A DNA stretch of 64,000 nucleotides from Cetobacterium sp. NK01 (GTDB taxonomy: Bacteria > Fusobacteriota > Fusobacteriia > Fusobacteriales > Fusobacteriaceae), in contig NZ_JANIBO010000003.1 in assembly GCF_024506395.1 (NCBI RefSeq), positions 92,947-156,946 on the forward strand. The letters are read 5' to 3'. This document shows positions 24,728-32,911 of this stretch, one piece after another; positions within the stretch are counted from its first letter, which is position 1; the number at the start of each line of letters is the position of its first letter. The notes under the pieces are model-generated. The model saw only the letters and a program-made list of their open reading frames with translations. It searched no databases and had not been told where the DNA came from. The translations under genes and the position numbers were made by a program.

Positions 24728-25507
24728 ATGGAAAATGTTGAAACTATTTTTTATGGAAGTGAAAAAAATGACTATTTAATTGTTAAAATGAAAGGTGAGA
24801 AAAAACTTAGAGTTTTTTTAAAAAACAAAGAGATTTTTCTAGAAGAAACATTTATTTATAATGTCTATTCTTCTCAGATATCAAATCTAACTTTTAAACT
24901 ATCAATAATTTCAAATTGTTTTTATTTTAAAAATATAAAAATGCAAAATATTTATTATAGTATGATTGCTTCGGTTATTTTTTTATGCTTAATTTTAAAT
25001 AATTCTAGTCAAAATGAATTAAAAAGAGAGATAAACAATAAAATTAGTTATATTGATGAACAATTAACTGATGAAATAATTTCAAATAATAAATTAGCTT
25101 ATCTATTTACTTATATTTTATATTTTGCTATTACCTTAATCATAATTTTAATTATTAGATTTAAATTTGGTAAATTTGATGATAATTTACTAAAAAATAA
25201 TATTTATTTTCTTATGAGTATGAATATAATTATGGCTGGAATAGGAGGGTTAATTGCTCTTTATTATAGACTTACTAATACTGAAGCCTTTAAATACTCT
25301 TTTTTAGTACGAAATTATATAATTCTTTCTTTAGTAAGAGCATCTTATTCTACTTGTGTAGGAGTATTGGTTTATTACATTTACAATCCAGAATTACGTA
25401 ACTCACATCTTCCTATGTTTATAATTGCAATGGTTTTAGGGTATAGTACAAAATATCTTCCTTCTATTTTTAATAATACTGTAAAAGATAAATTAGATAA
25501 AAAATAA
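24728..25507 (+). CDS. Membrane protein, 259 aa, first of a tandem paralogue pair
   Basis: The N-terminal 60 residues form a soluble domain (VETIFYGSEKNDYLIVKMKG). About four hydrophobic segments follow, near residues 75-90, 130-148, 163-185 and 200-222, with a final segment before the conserved ending LGYSTKYLPSIFNN. It is similar along its whole length to the next gene, so the pair arose by tandem duplication. The ATG at 24728 has the same spacing to AAGAAAGGTTG as its partner; an in-frame GTG two codons upstream is less likely. No known family is recognised. Confidence 0.6.
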   Translation: MENVETIFYGSEKNDYLIVKMKGEKKLRVFLKNKEIFLEETFIYNVYSSQISNLTFKLSIISNCFYFKNIKMQNIYYSMIASVIFLCLILNNSSQNELKREINNKISYIDEQLTDEIISNNKLAYLFTYILYFAITLIIILIIRFKFGKFDDNLLKNNIYFLMSMNIIMAGIGGLIALYYRLTNTEAFKYSFLVRNYIILSLVRASYSTCVGVLVYYIYNPELRNSHLPMFIIAMVLGYSTKYLPSIFNNTVKDKLDKK

Positions 25508-25559
25508 AAATATAATTTAAAATTAATTAAAATTTTCTTAAATAAGAAAGGTTGGAAAT

Positions 25560-26474
25560 ATGGAAAATATTGAACATATTTTTTGTGGGAATGAAAAAAG
25601 TAGTTATATGATTCTTAAAATGAAAGATGAAGAAAAGCTTAGAATTTTTTCAAAAAATGAAGAGATTTTTTTAGAAAAGGAAGAGCATTCTTGTGTGTAT
25701 TGTTCTGAAATTTCAGAAATTCTTTTTAAATTGACAATAGTTCTAAATTCTATACAATTTAGAAAAAAAGAAATCCAAAATATTTATTATAATTTGATTG
25801 CCTCAGTTATTTGTCTATGTTTAACTCTTAATAAATCAACTGATTCTAATTATGATGAATTGAAAAAAAATATAGATGATGAGCTTAATTATATTTCTGA
25901 TAAATTAGATGATGAAATAATAGCAAATAATAAATTAATTTATTTTCGAACTTATATTATTTACTTGGTAATTTTTACATTAGTTTCAATAATAATTTCA
26001 AGAATATTTTTAGTATCAGATTCAAAATCAATTAGTTTAATTTTTAATGATCCAATATTTAGTGATTCAATATTTAGTGACTCAGTATTTTTTGATTCAA
26101 ACTTAATTAAGATATTAAATTCAAAAAAAGCAGAACCAGGAATGGTAAAAATTATAAAAAGTATGTATATGTCTACTTTAGGAGGATTAATTGCACTTTA
26201 TTTTAAAATGAGTGATAAGCAATTTTTTAAATCCACTTTTTTAACTAAAAATTATGTACTTTTTTCATTGATAAGAGGAATTTATTCAACTTGTGCGGGA
26301 ATAGCTGGATATTATATATTTATAAATTTTTTAAGTTATCTAGATAATACTAAAACGATAGATGAATCACAATTGTATATTTTTGCTGCAGCTTTAGGGT
26401 ATAGTACAAAATTTATTCCTTCTTTTTTTAATAAAATTTCAGAAGAAAAATTTGGTAAAAAGGATCAAAAGTAG
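25560..26474 (+). CDS. Membrane protein, 304 aa, second of a tandem paralogue pair
   Basis: This is a paralogue of the preceding gene, sharing IEHIFCGNEKSSYMILKMK at the start, a central GGLIALYFKMSD and the LGYSTKFIPSFFNK ending. It is longer because of an insert with short tandem repeats (DPIFSDSIFSDSVFFDS, residues about 163-180) between membrane segments. The shared glycine-rich helix and ending suggest a common membrane core. The ribosome site AAGAAAGGTTG is also duplicated. Function unknown; it could be a transport or stress protein. Confidence 0.6.
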   Translation: MENIEHIFCGNEKSSYMILKMKDEEKLRIFSKNEEIFLEKEEHSCVYCSEISEILFKLTIVLNSIQFRKKEIQNIYYNLIASVICLCLTLNKSTDSNYDELKKNIDDELNYISDKLDDEIIANNKLIYFRTYIIYLVIFTLVSIIISRIFLVSDSKSISLIFNDPIFSDSIFSDSVFFDSNLIKILNSKKAEPGMVKIIKSMYMSTLGGLIALYFKMSDKQFFKSTFLTKNYVLFSLIRGIYSTCAGIAGYYIFINFLSYLDNTKTIDESQLYIFAAALGYSTKFIPSFFNKISEEKFGKKDQK

Positions 26475-26560
26475 TTTATTGAAGTTTTAAAATGGATTTT
26501 ATGTCAAAGACATGATAAAAAAAGCTGGTTTCTATATTTTAAATATTATTATATAAAAAA

Positions 26561-26608
26561 AGATCCTATAATATGGAATTGTTTTTACATGTCCACCCTA
26601 TAGGATCT
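26561..26608. terminator. Bidirectional terminator-like inverted repeat
   Basis: AGATCCTATA and TATAGGATCT form a perfect 10-bp stem with a 28-base loop, flanked by A and T runs. It sits between the convergent membrane paralogue and hydrolase genes. Confidence 0.65.
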
Positions 26609-26614
26609 ATTTTA

Positions 26615-27586
26615 TTATTTTAGAATAAAGGTTCTATCAACAAGGTTATCAACTTCAACCCTACCGGTAATTATACAACTAAACATATGATTAAAAAAAG
26701 CTTCTTCAACTAAATAATTGTGACCCATGAGATCTTTTTTATTGATTTTTTTAGTAGTATCATAGTCATAATTATTGATATTATCACAATCAATAGAAAA
26801 AACATTTTTTTTACATTTCTCAATATTCTCTGGACCAGTATGCCCTAATCTTCTAGAAGCAAGACCATTTGCTAAATTTGCAACCTTACTTCCCCTTAGT
26901 GCTAAATCATCAGCAGAAAAGTAAACTACTACGTTTCTAGAGAAATCTGATATATGTTGTCCTTGTTTACCGATTTCTAAAGATTCATTTTCTATATCAG
27001 CAGCAACAAGAAAAGTATTTCTTGAAACTAAAGGAACCCCTTGACGTTGATAATATTTTTGCCATTCAAATAAAGCTTGTCTAAGAACTCTATTTCCCAT
27101 GGAATGAGCTAAAATATTTATTCTTTTTAAACAAGGAATATCTTGATTTTCATCTGTTTTCCCCCATTTTAAAAAATCATTTAAGGCATTTACTAGTGAT
27201 GTAGCAGATCTATCAGCAGCAACTTGATCATCATAATAATCTTTAATTTTTCCTGGATCATTATCACAAGGCCAAATAAAAGGGACTACAAGAACCTCTT
27301 TATCTTTTTTCAAATCACATAAATTTTGTAATTTAATGGTTTGTTCGAAAATTTCTTCAGGAGTGTTACTGTAACCATGAATAAAAAATAATAAACTTTT
27401 ATATGAAGAATTTTTAAGTTCCCTAAAAAAATCACTCCATTCAAGAAGAGAGTATTTCATGGCACTATTTTTCTTACAAAAGAAGATGATTTGACTTGGA
27501 TCAACATCATCTAAGTTAAAAGTAAAATTTTTTAATTTTGGATTTTTAAAATCTTCGATTGGATAACGATTTGTTAAAAATAACAT
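26615..27586 (-). CDS. Alpha/beta hydrolase, DUF900-like
   Basis: A 323-aa predicted serine hydrolase. The oxyanion region is LLFFIHGYSNTPEE, the nucleophile elbow is LAHSMGNRVLRQAL (Ser in GxSxG-like HSMGN), a likely acid is in YFSADDLAL, and the histidine is in LMGHNYLVE. This pattern matches the DUF900 hydrolases of unknown substrate. No signal peptide is visible, so it is cytoplasmic. ACGGAGG eight bases upstream of the ATG sets the start. It stands alone between a shared terminator and its own promoter. Confidence 0.75.
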   Translation of the reverse strand: MLFLTNRYPIEDFKNPKLKNFTFNLDDVDPSQIIFFCKKNSAMKYSLLEWSDFFRELKNSSYKSLLFFIHGYSNTPEEIFEQTIKLQNLCDLKKDKEVLVVPFIWPCDNDPGKIKDYYDDQVAADRSATSLVNALNDFLKWGKTDENQDIPCLKRINILAHSMGNRVLRQALFEWQKYYQRQGVPLVSRNTFLVAADIENESLEIGKQGQHISDFSRNVVVYFSADDLALRGSKVANLANGLASRRLGHTGPENIEKCKKNVFSIDCDNINNYDYDTTKKINKKDLMGHNYLVEEAFFNHMFSCIITGRVEVDNLVDRTFILK

Positions 27587-27705
27587 ATTAAACCTCCGTT
27601 TAAAAAGAAATAACTACGTATGTACTTACTACTTTAGATAATCTTAATTTCTTTTTTTGAAATATTAAAATTTTTGTAACACATAGAAATAAAAAATTCT
27701 AGAGA

Positions 27706-27769
27706 GGACAAAATCTCTATTCAAAGTCAAAAAATGAGGTATACTATTAATATACTTCACACGGGGAAA
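27706..27769 (+). promoter_or_regulatory. 64-bp promoter element, copy 2
   Basis: This block differs from 22965-23028 at four of 64 positions. TATACT lies at 27740-27745, and the element ends 27 bases before the ATG at 27797, a distance that fits a promoter with a short leader. Confidence 0.6.
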
Positions 27770-27796
27770 CAAAAATAAAAAATTCGGAGGTATCAA

Positions 27797-28744
27797 ATGG
27801 GGATTTTAGAAAATTTGGAGAATTTAAAAAAAGAGGATTTAGAAAGAGTTATTGAGATATTTTGTATTGAAAAAAACAGAAATAATGAAAAAGTATTTCA
27901 GGAGATTGAAAAGGTATATTTAGAAAATTTGGGAAAATTATATCACTATCTTCCTATAGAAACTTATAATTTTTTAGAACTTTATTTTGAAAATAATGGA
28001 GTAGTGCCAGATTCAGAGAGTTTATTTGAATGTGTTATGGACTTTGAAAAACTTGGACTTTGTCCATTTGAAGAAGATGATGAAGATAGCGAATTTATAA
28101 AAATTGATTTAGATACTAAAATTGCAAAACCTTTATATGACTTTTTAAATAATAATAAAGAGTTAATATCTAAAGAGATTGAGTTGTATAATGTTGTATC
28201 TGGAATTTTAAATACTTATTTGGGATTAAAGTTTACAGATTTTTTAGAGATCTTAAAAACTTTAAATATATTTAAAGCTGAGCATGAGATAATGGATTTT
28301 CTTAAATATAAGATAGGTAGCGATATATATGATTTTTACTTTAGCCCTAATGATGAACTATTTATAGCTAATAGATATATTCATAATTCAGAGGATATAA
28401 TTGAGAAAGTTCTTTCATACAGAGGGGAAAGAAAGATACACTCTTTAAATCAATATATAAATCTATCTTATGACAATATAATAGAGGATGAAATAGAAAA
28501 TATTTTAAGTACGATTAATTCAGAAGATATAAGTGATTATGATGATGCTTATATAGGATTTTACTTAATGAAGAATGCTTTGTTTGATTTACCTTGTGAA
28601 GAATGCTTGAAAGATATTAAGAATATGGTACCTGCAATTGATACTGACAATTCTGTTGTAAAAGAGAATATTGCTAAGTTTTATAATAAGGTTCCATTAG
28701 CTTTTGAAGGTGGAGTTATAAAACCTAATAGAGTAACACTATAA
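27797..28744 (+). CDS. Hypothetical protein, 315 aa (paralogue of 23178-24110)
   Basis: A soluble acidic protein, more acidic than its paralogue (for example FEEDDEDSEF near residue 95). The conserved ending is N-I-A-K-F-Y-N-K-V-P ... G-G-V-I-K-P-N-R-V-T-L, matching the other copy. The start follows CGGAGG by eight bases. The gene sits behind the 64-bp promoter element and ends at a bidirectional terminator. No domain is recognised. Conservation of the C-terminal glycine-proline block in two diverged copies suggests it is functionally important. Confidence 0.6.
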   Translation: MGILENLENLKKEDLERVIEIFCIEKNRNNEKVFQEIEKVYLENLGKLYHYLPIETYNFLELYFENNGVVPDSESLFECVMDFEKLGLCPFEEDDEDSEFIKIDLDTKIAKPLYDFLNNNKELISKEIELYNVVSGILNTYLGLKFTDFLEILKTLNIFKAEHEIMDFLKYKIGSDIYDFYFSPNDELFIANRYIHNSEDIIEKVLSYRGERKIHSLNQYINLSYDNIIEDEIENILSTINSEDISDYDDAYIGFYLMKNALFDLPCEECLKDIKNMVPAIDTDNSVVKENIAKFYNKVPLAFEGGVIKPNRVTL

Positions 28745-28751
28745 AAAAATT

Positions 28752-28781
28752 AAGAACCCTTATAAACTAAGGGTTCTCTTT
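28752..28781. terminator. Bidirectional rho-independent terminator
   Basis: AAGAACCCTT, eight bases and AGGGTTCTCTT form a GC-containing stem between two convergent genes, with A run before and T run after. Confidence 0.85.
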
Positions 28782-28783
28782 AA

Positions 28784-30295
28784 TTAAAACGATAATTTAT
28801 AAAAAGTAGGATTATTAATAGGCGATTGAACAAATCCTTTAACTTCTTCTCTAATACCAGCACTTGCAGGCATAAAGTAGATTGGTAGAATAGGAACTTC
28901 TTCATTCATGATATTTTGAGCTTGAGCATAAAGTTCAGATCTTTTTGTAGAATCTAATTCAACTTTTCCTTTATCTAAAAGAGCATCAAAAGTAGGATTA
29001 TCAAAGAAACTTCTATTTCCAGAAGAACCTTTCATACTACTATGAAGAACAGAGCCTATACCGTAGTCAGCATCTCCAGATGAGTTAGACCATCCAAGCA
29101 TAAAAAGATCACTTTTTCCTGTTCCAGTTGCACTTAGAAATGCAGCCCACTCTAAGATTTCAATTTTAACATCGATTCCAATCTCTTTTAATTGAGCTTG
29201 TATAATTTCAGACATCTGTTTTCTAAGTTCATTATTACTTGTAACTAAAGTTAGGCTTAAATCTTTATAACCAGAGTCTTCTAAAAGTTTTTTAGCTTCT
29301 TCAGGATTGTATTCAAATGGAGTAGTTTCTTTAGAATACCCAACTACTCCAGGACCTAAGATACTATTAGCTTTTTCAACAGCACCATTTAAAACAGATT
29401 CGATAATAATATCTCTATTAATTCCCATTGCAATTGCTTTTCTAACATTTTTATCTTGAAGAGCACCTTTCTCTGTATTAATCCCCAAGTATCCAACTCC
29501 AAGAGAACTAATCTCCTCAACTCTAATATCTTTTCTATCTCCAAGAATTTTTCTACCAATAGAATCAATATCACCTGTAATATGATGCTCACCAGTTTCA
29601 ATAGCAATAACTCTACTGTTTTCTTCTGGAATTCCTCTAACTTCAACTATTTCAATAGCAGGTTTACCTCTAAAGTAATCATCATTTCTTTTTAATGTCA
29701 TATATGATCCAGGTTTCCACTCTACTAAAGAGTATGCCCCAGTTCCCATAGGAGCATGGTTTACATCTTTTGTGTTTTCGTAATAATTTTTATTTAAAAT
29801 AGAAGCTGTTATGTGTGTTAAATGGTGTATTAATGAACCTGATGGAGCTGATGTTTTAACAATAGCTGTATATTTATCAGGAGTTTCAACAGTATCAATA
29901 GCTGAGTAAAGAGTCCCAACTTTAGATGACTTTTTAGCATTTTCTAAAGTATACTTTACATCTTCAGAAGTTAATTCATCACCATTTTGAAATTTAACTC
30001 CTTTTCTTAAGTTAAATTTTAACTCAGTAGGTGATACTTGTTCCCAACTTTCGGCTAATCCAGGAACTATTTTTAAATTTTCATCTGTTTCAATAAGTCT
30101 ATCAAAAATATTTGAAATTATTCTTCTAGAATACACATCTGTAGCTTCGTGAGGATGAAGGGTTACAGATTCACTACTTTGAGTATAAATTAATTTATTT
30201 TCTTTAGGTGTTGCTACTTGCTTTGTAGATTCTTTTTCTTTTCCACAACTAATAAAAAGTGTAACTAGTAGTAATAATTTAAATATTTTTTTCAT
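28784..30295 (-). CDS. ABC transporter substrate-binding lipoprotein, family 5 (OppA/DppA-like)
   Basis: A 503-aa periplasmic lipoprotein with signal peptide and lipobox LFISCGKEK (Cys at about residue 17). Family 5 blocks are clear: TLHPHEATDVYSRRIISNIFDRL at the start of the mature protein, LAESWEQVSPTELKFNLRKGVKFQNGDELT, MGTGAYSLVEWKPG, VRKAIAMGINRDII and a C-terminal LPIYFMPA. Members bind peptides, nickel-histidine or glutathione; the ligand cannot be told here. No permease or ATPase genes are adjacent, so it would have to use a transporter encoded elsewhere. The start is set by AAGGGGGAATTCT. Confidence 0.85.
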   Translation of the reverse strand: MKKIFKLLLLVTLFISCGKEKESTKQVATPKENKLIYTQSSESVTLHPHEATDVYSRRIISNIFDRLIETDENLKIVPGLAESWEQVSPTELKFNLRKGVKFQNGDELTSEDVKYTLENAKKSSKVGTLYSAIDTVETPDKYTAIVKTSAPSGSLIHHLTHITASILNKNYYENTKDVNHAPMGTGAYSLVEWKPGSYMTLKRNDDYFRGKPAIEIVEVRGIPEENSRVIAIETGEHHITGDIDSIGRKILGDRKDIRVEEISSLGVGYLGINTEKGALQDKNVRKAIAMGINRDIIIESVLNGAVEKANSILGPGVVGYSKETTPFEYNPEEAKKLLEDSGYKDLSLTLVTSNNELRKQMSEIIQAQLKEIGIDVKIEILEWAAFLSATGTGKSDLFMLGWSNSSGDADYGIGSVLHSSMKGSSGNRSFFDNPTFDALLDKGKVELDSTKRSELYAQAQNIMNEEVPILPIYFMPASAGIREEVKGFVQSPINNPTFYKLSF

Positions 30296-30303
30296 AGAAT
30301 TCC

Positions 30304-30335
30304 CCCTTATTATTTAATGATTATTTAAATAAGGG
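30304..30335 (-). promoter_or_regulatory. Inverted repeat over the ribosome site of the binding-protein gene
   Basis: On the minus strand CCCTTATT pairs with AATAAGGG, and the second arm contains the AAGGGGG ribosome site of the gene starting at 30295. It could be an operator or an mRNA hairpin limiting translation. The rest of 30336-30585 holds no gene and no confident promoter. Confidence 0.35.
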
Positions 30336-30585
30336 TATCAAAAAAAAAAAGCTATGTCAAATTTTATTTTCAATATTTATAAAAATAAAAATAAATTACC
30401 AAAAATGTATTAGAATATCATTAGTTGTTTCAAATAATTATGAATGAAAAAGAAAAAATGGAACGTTTAAATAAAAAAATATATATGGTATTATTTTTAC
30501 AGCAAAGGACAATTGAAAATTTTTATAGCCTAGAGCCGAGTTTAATTTTACTTTTTTTACCGTTAAATAGTTAAGGGGGAGACTA

Positions 30586-31176
30586 ATGGATGAAAGAGAT
30601 GTGATGTTGGCAAAAAGTGGTGATGAAGAGGCCATGGAAAAAGTTTTTTTAAAATACAAAAGTGATATTTTAAGAAATAGTAAAAAATTTTTTATAAAAG
30701 GCGGAGATATTGATGATCTACTTCAAGAGGGGTATATAGGTCTTATGAAGGCAGTGAAGTCATTTGACGAAACAAGAGAAGTGTGTTTTAGTACTTTTGC
30801 AAATCTATGTATAAAAAGACAGATTATTACAGCAGTAAAATCGTCAAATTCAAATAGAAACCAAAAGTTAAATACATCAATAATTGGAGATAGTGATACT
30901 AATTTAGATGATTTAGTTCAATATGCAAAACCATCTGTAAACTTTTATTCTCCAGAAGATATTCTCATAGGGAAAGAATTGATAGAGATGTTAGGAGAGT
31001 TTTTAAATAAAAATCTAACAGCTTTAGAAAAGAAAGTACTTTTCTACACTTGTAAACAGTATAAATATAATGAGATTGCAGAGCTTTTAGAAGAACCTTC
31101 TAAGAAAATCGATAATGCAATTCAAAGAGCAAGAAAAAAAATTCTAGAATATTTATCAGAATACACTAGATATTAG
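30586..31176 (+). CDS. SigH-like sigma-70 family factor B
   Basis: A 196-aa alternative sigma factor, a paralogue of the one at 20733. Region 2 shows GDEEAMEKVFLKYKSDIL, FFIKGGDIDDLLQEGYIGLM and CFSTFANLCIKRQIITAVK; region 4 shows LTALEKKVLFYTCKQYKYNEIAELL. The shared FFIKGGD and CIKRQIITA blocks show recent common origin. AAGGGGGA precedes the ATG. It is monocistronic, closed by a terminator. Two such factors near genes with duplicated promoter elements make local regulons plausible, but the promoters they read are unknown. Confidence 0.85.
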   Translation: MDERDVMLAKSGDEEAMEKVFLKYKSDILRNSKKFFIKGGDIDDLLQEGYIGLMKAVKSFDETREVCFSTFANLCIKRQIITAVKSSNSNRNQKLNTSIIGDSDTNLDDLVQYAKPSVNFYSPEDILIGKELIEMLGEFLNKNLTALEKKVLFYTCKQYKYNEIAELLEEPSKKIDNAIQRARKKILEYLSEYTRY

Positions 31177-31185
31177 TATAAGAAT

Positions 31186-31216
31186 AAAGGGTGAAAGATA
31201 AACTTTCACCCTTTTT
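31186..31216 (+). terminator. Rho-independent terminator after sigma factor B
   Basis: AAAGGGTGAAAG, a short loop and CTTTCACCCTTTTT form a 12-bp stem with a T run. Confidence 0.9.
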
Positions 31217-31290
31217 ATTTATAAAATTAATAATATAAAAGAACTAAAAGCAAATATACAAATGAATTTGGGGAATTTTTTGATAAAGAA

Positions 31291-31321
31291 AAAAATAGCA
31301 GCCTAGGAAACTGCTATTTTT
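31291..31321. terminator. Second terminator-like hairpin
   Basis: AAAAATAGCAG and CTGCTATTTTT flank a nine-base loop. It lies between sigma factor B and the convergent tiny-membrane-protein operon and could end the latter. The rest of 31217-31413 shows no gene. Confidence 0.7.
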
Positions 31322-31413
31322 ATCAATAAAGCTTTTAATAAGGGGCAATAGGTTTTCTTTGGGGAGAAACACTATCTTGCTTTATAGTTACGTATTATTT
31401 AAGAAAATTCCTT

Positions 31414-31611
31414 TTATTTTTTTCTAGTATAGAAAAAATCAAGTATCTCTTTAAATGGTTCTAAAGAAAGTTTCACATTTAAACGATTGAAACACCAAGA
31501 TCTTTTTCTAGGAATACTAGTTACTCCTTTAAGAATAGCTAATCCAATGAGTGCTATAATACCAATTATTAAAGAAACAGCTCCTGTTATAAAGTTTATT
31601 ATCAAATCCAT
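31414..31611 (-). CDS. Tiny membrane protein, 65 aa (third of a three-gene operon)
   Basis: One hydrophobic segment (residues 3-28, IINFITGAVSLIIGIIALIGL) is followed by a basic tail containing a single cysteine (IPRKRSWCFNRLN). The ATG at 31611 follows TTAAGGAGAATAT, a good ribosome site. It lies 28 bases after the preceding small gene on the same strand. Function unknown; a membrane-stress role is possible because of the neighbours, but it is not shown. Confidence 0.5.
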   Translation of the reverse strand: MDLIINFITGAVSLIIGIIALIGLAILKGVTSIPRKRSWCFNRLNVKLSLEPFKEILDFFYTRKK

Positions 31612-31639
31612 ATATTCTCCTTAATTTCCCTATATATAT

Positions 31640-31789
31640 CTAGCTAAAAACTATACCAAGAAATATTATTGCTACTAAAAATGGAATTAAATATGTTAAT
31701 AGAGCTCCAAATAATACAGCCACAGCTCCAAATAAGAAAAGTAATATAGGAACAAGTACTACTAATAAAATTATAAGCAGAATAATCAT
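31640..31789 (-). CDS. Tiny hydrophobic protein, 49 aa (second of a three-gene operon)
   Basis: Almost the whole 49-aa chain is hydrophobic (IILLIILLVVLVPILLFLFG and LLTYLIPFLVAIIFLGIVF), giving two membrane helices. GGAGGAGGAATCTA precedes the ATG at 31789; a longer frame starting at 31885 is rejected because the better ribosome site and an overlapping upstream gene define this start. Its ATG shares one base with the stop of the first gene. It loosely recalls phage-shock PspG-like proteins, a weak comparison. Confidence 0.5.
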   Translation of the reverse strand: MIILLIILLVVLVPILLFLFGAVAVLFGALLTYLIPFLVAIIFLGIVFS

Positions 31790-31965
31790 TAGATTCCTCC
31801 TCCTAATAGGTTTATAAGTATTAATATAAAAAATAGAACAGCGGAAGAAATAGTAAATACTTTTAGACCCCAAAAGCAAAGACATATAATAACTAGCATG
31901 ATACTTAACTTTCCAATAAAAAATAGAATTACTCCAATAAGTCCCAATAGTGCCATTGTTATCAT
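31789..31965 (-). CDS. Tiny hydrophobic protein, 58 aa (first of a three-gene operon)
   Basis: The frame starts MITMALLGLIGVILFFIGKL and ends INLLGGGI, with two hydrophobic segments (residues 3-17 and 20-53). The ribosome site is AAGGAAGTGATTTAA before the ATG at 31965. The TAA stop overlaps the next ATG (TAATG), a strong sign of translational coupling, and supports this short gene as real. No family is recognised. The upstream stretch 31966-32372 contains its promoter region but no other gene. Confidence 0.5.
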   Translation of the reverse strand: MITMALLGLIGVILFFIGKLSIMLVIICLCFWGLKVFTISSAVLFFILILINLLGGGI

Positions 31966-32372
31966 TTAAATCACTTCCTTATTTTAATAGATTGAAATTT
32001 TTTTGATTTGTTCTACTTAAGATATTATTACATCATTTTATAAATTATAACAATCTTTTTTCTTCAGAGAATTTGAATTTGTACCATAATTTTTTTGATT
32101 AAATCATATAAGTAAAGGATATTATTCATAGATTTGTAGAAAATTTTCTTAATCTTGAGATTAGAGACTGTTTAGCTATTGTGAGGCTTCAAAGTTGACT
32201 AAAAAGTTACTACAAAATTTAAAACTAAAAGCATTGATTTTAAAAGAAAACCTAGTAAAAATATAGAACAAATTAGGAAAATAGAGTTAAAAAAGTATTG
32301 ATGAACGCTTTAAAATGTTGTAAAACTAAAGTCAATAGAACAAATTTAAAATCAAATTGGAGGAATAAAAGT

Positions 32373-32768
32373 ATGAAAATATTAAAATTTAATGTAAAAA
32401 TTCTTAAAACAGTTTTGATTATAAGTTTAGGTATAGCTTCAACTTTAGGTATGAGTAGTTTAATGATACATAATTTTACAGTTAATTATGGAGAGATTTT
32501 AAAAAGCATAGAGAAAAATATGGATGTTATTGAGAACAAATTAATAGATAGGGAAACTTCAATAGAAGATAAAAAAGAGTTAATAGCAGCAACAAATTTA
32601 TATTTCTTAAGTAGAGAGTGCATGGAATATTATAAGATAGAGAGTATAGATAATTATATGATATTGCAAGAAAAAATGTACAAGATAGTTGATTTTAGAG
32701 AAAACTATGGAAGATATAGTGAAATGAAAGAAAAAAAATTAAAACTAAAAAAAATACTTGATTTTTAA
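32373..32768 (+). CDS. Single-pass membrane protein, 131 aa
   Basis: An N-terminal membrane helix (about residues 10-33, TVLIISLGIASTLGMSSLMI) is followed by a charged helical domain (IEKNMDVIENKLIDRETSIEDKKEL). The topology suggests the C-terminal domain lies outside the cytoplasm. The ATG at 32373 follows TTGGAGGA; an ATG 25 codons upstream lacks a ribosome site. No family is recognised. It is the last gene before the island that starts with the WYL regulator. Confidence 0.5.
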   Translation: MKILKFNVKILKTVLIISLGIASTLGMSSLMIHNFTVNYGEILKSIEKNMDVIENKLIDRETSIEDKKELIAATNLYFLSRECMEYYKIESIDNYMILQEKMYKIVDFRENYGRYSEMKEKKLKLKKILDF

Positions 32769-32804
32769 AATATATTGGATAAATTTGATAAAAAATAAAA
32801 CATA

Positions 32805-32825
32805 AATTGCAATAAAAATGCAATT
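32805..32825. promoter_or_regulatory. Inverted repeat upstream of the WYL regulator gene
   Basis: AATTGCA and TGCAATT flank seven A/T bases. Without a T run it is a poor terminator. Its place 87 bp upstream of an autoregulator-type gene makes an operator possible. Confidence 0.3.
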
Positions 32826-32911
32826 GTTTACTTAAATTTAAAAAAAATATTGTAAAACTATGTAAAGTGTAGTAAAAAATATATAGATAGAACAAATTAT
32901 AGAGGTGGAGA

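Larger units (their letters stand above)
32263..32898. repeat. Three copies of ATAGAACAAATT
   Basis: The 12-mer occurs exactly at 32263-32274, 32335-32346 and 32887-32898. TTGTAAAACTA precedes the last two (32318-32328 and 32850-32860), 17 and 37 bases upstream. The copies flank the starts of the 131-aa gene and the WYL regulator gene, so they may be operator or promoter parts. Confidence 0.35.

Noticed and set aside
22961..26598. GTGGACA-type heptamers (22963, 23053 and reverse at 26588) as insertion-sequence ends
   Set aside because: No transposase gene, terminal inverted repeats or target duplications could be tied to them.
31790..31885. 32-codon N-terminal extension of the 49-aa membrane protein
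   Set aside because: It overlaps another small gene in a different frame that is joined by TAATG, and the best ribosome site serves the downstream ATG.
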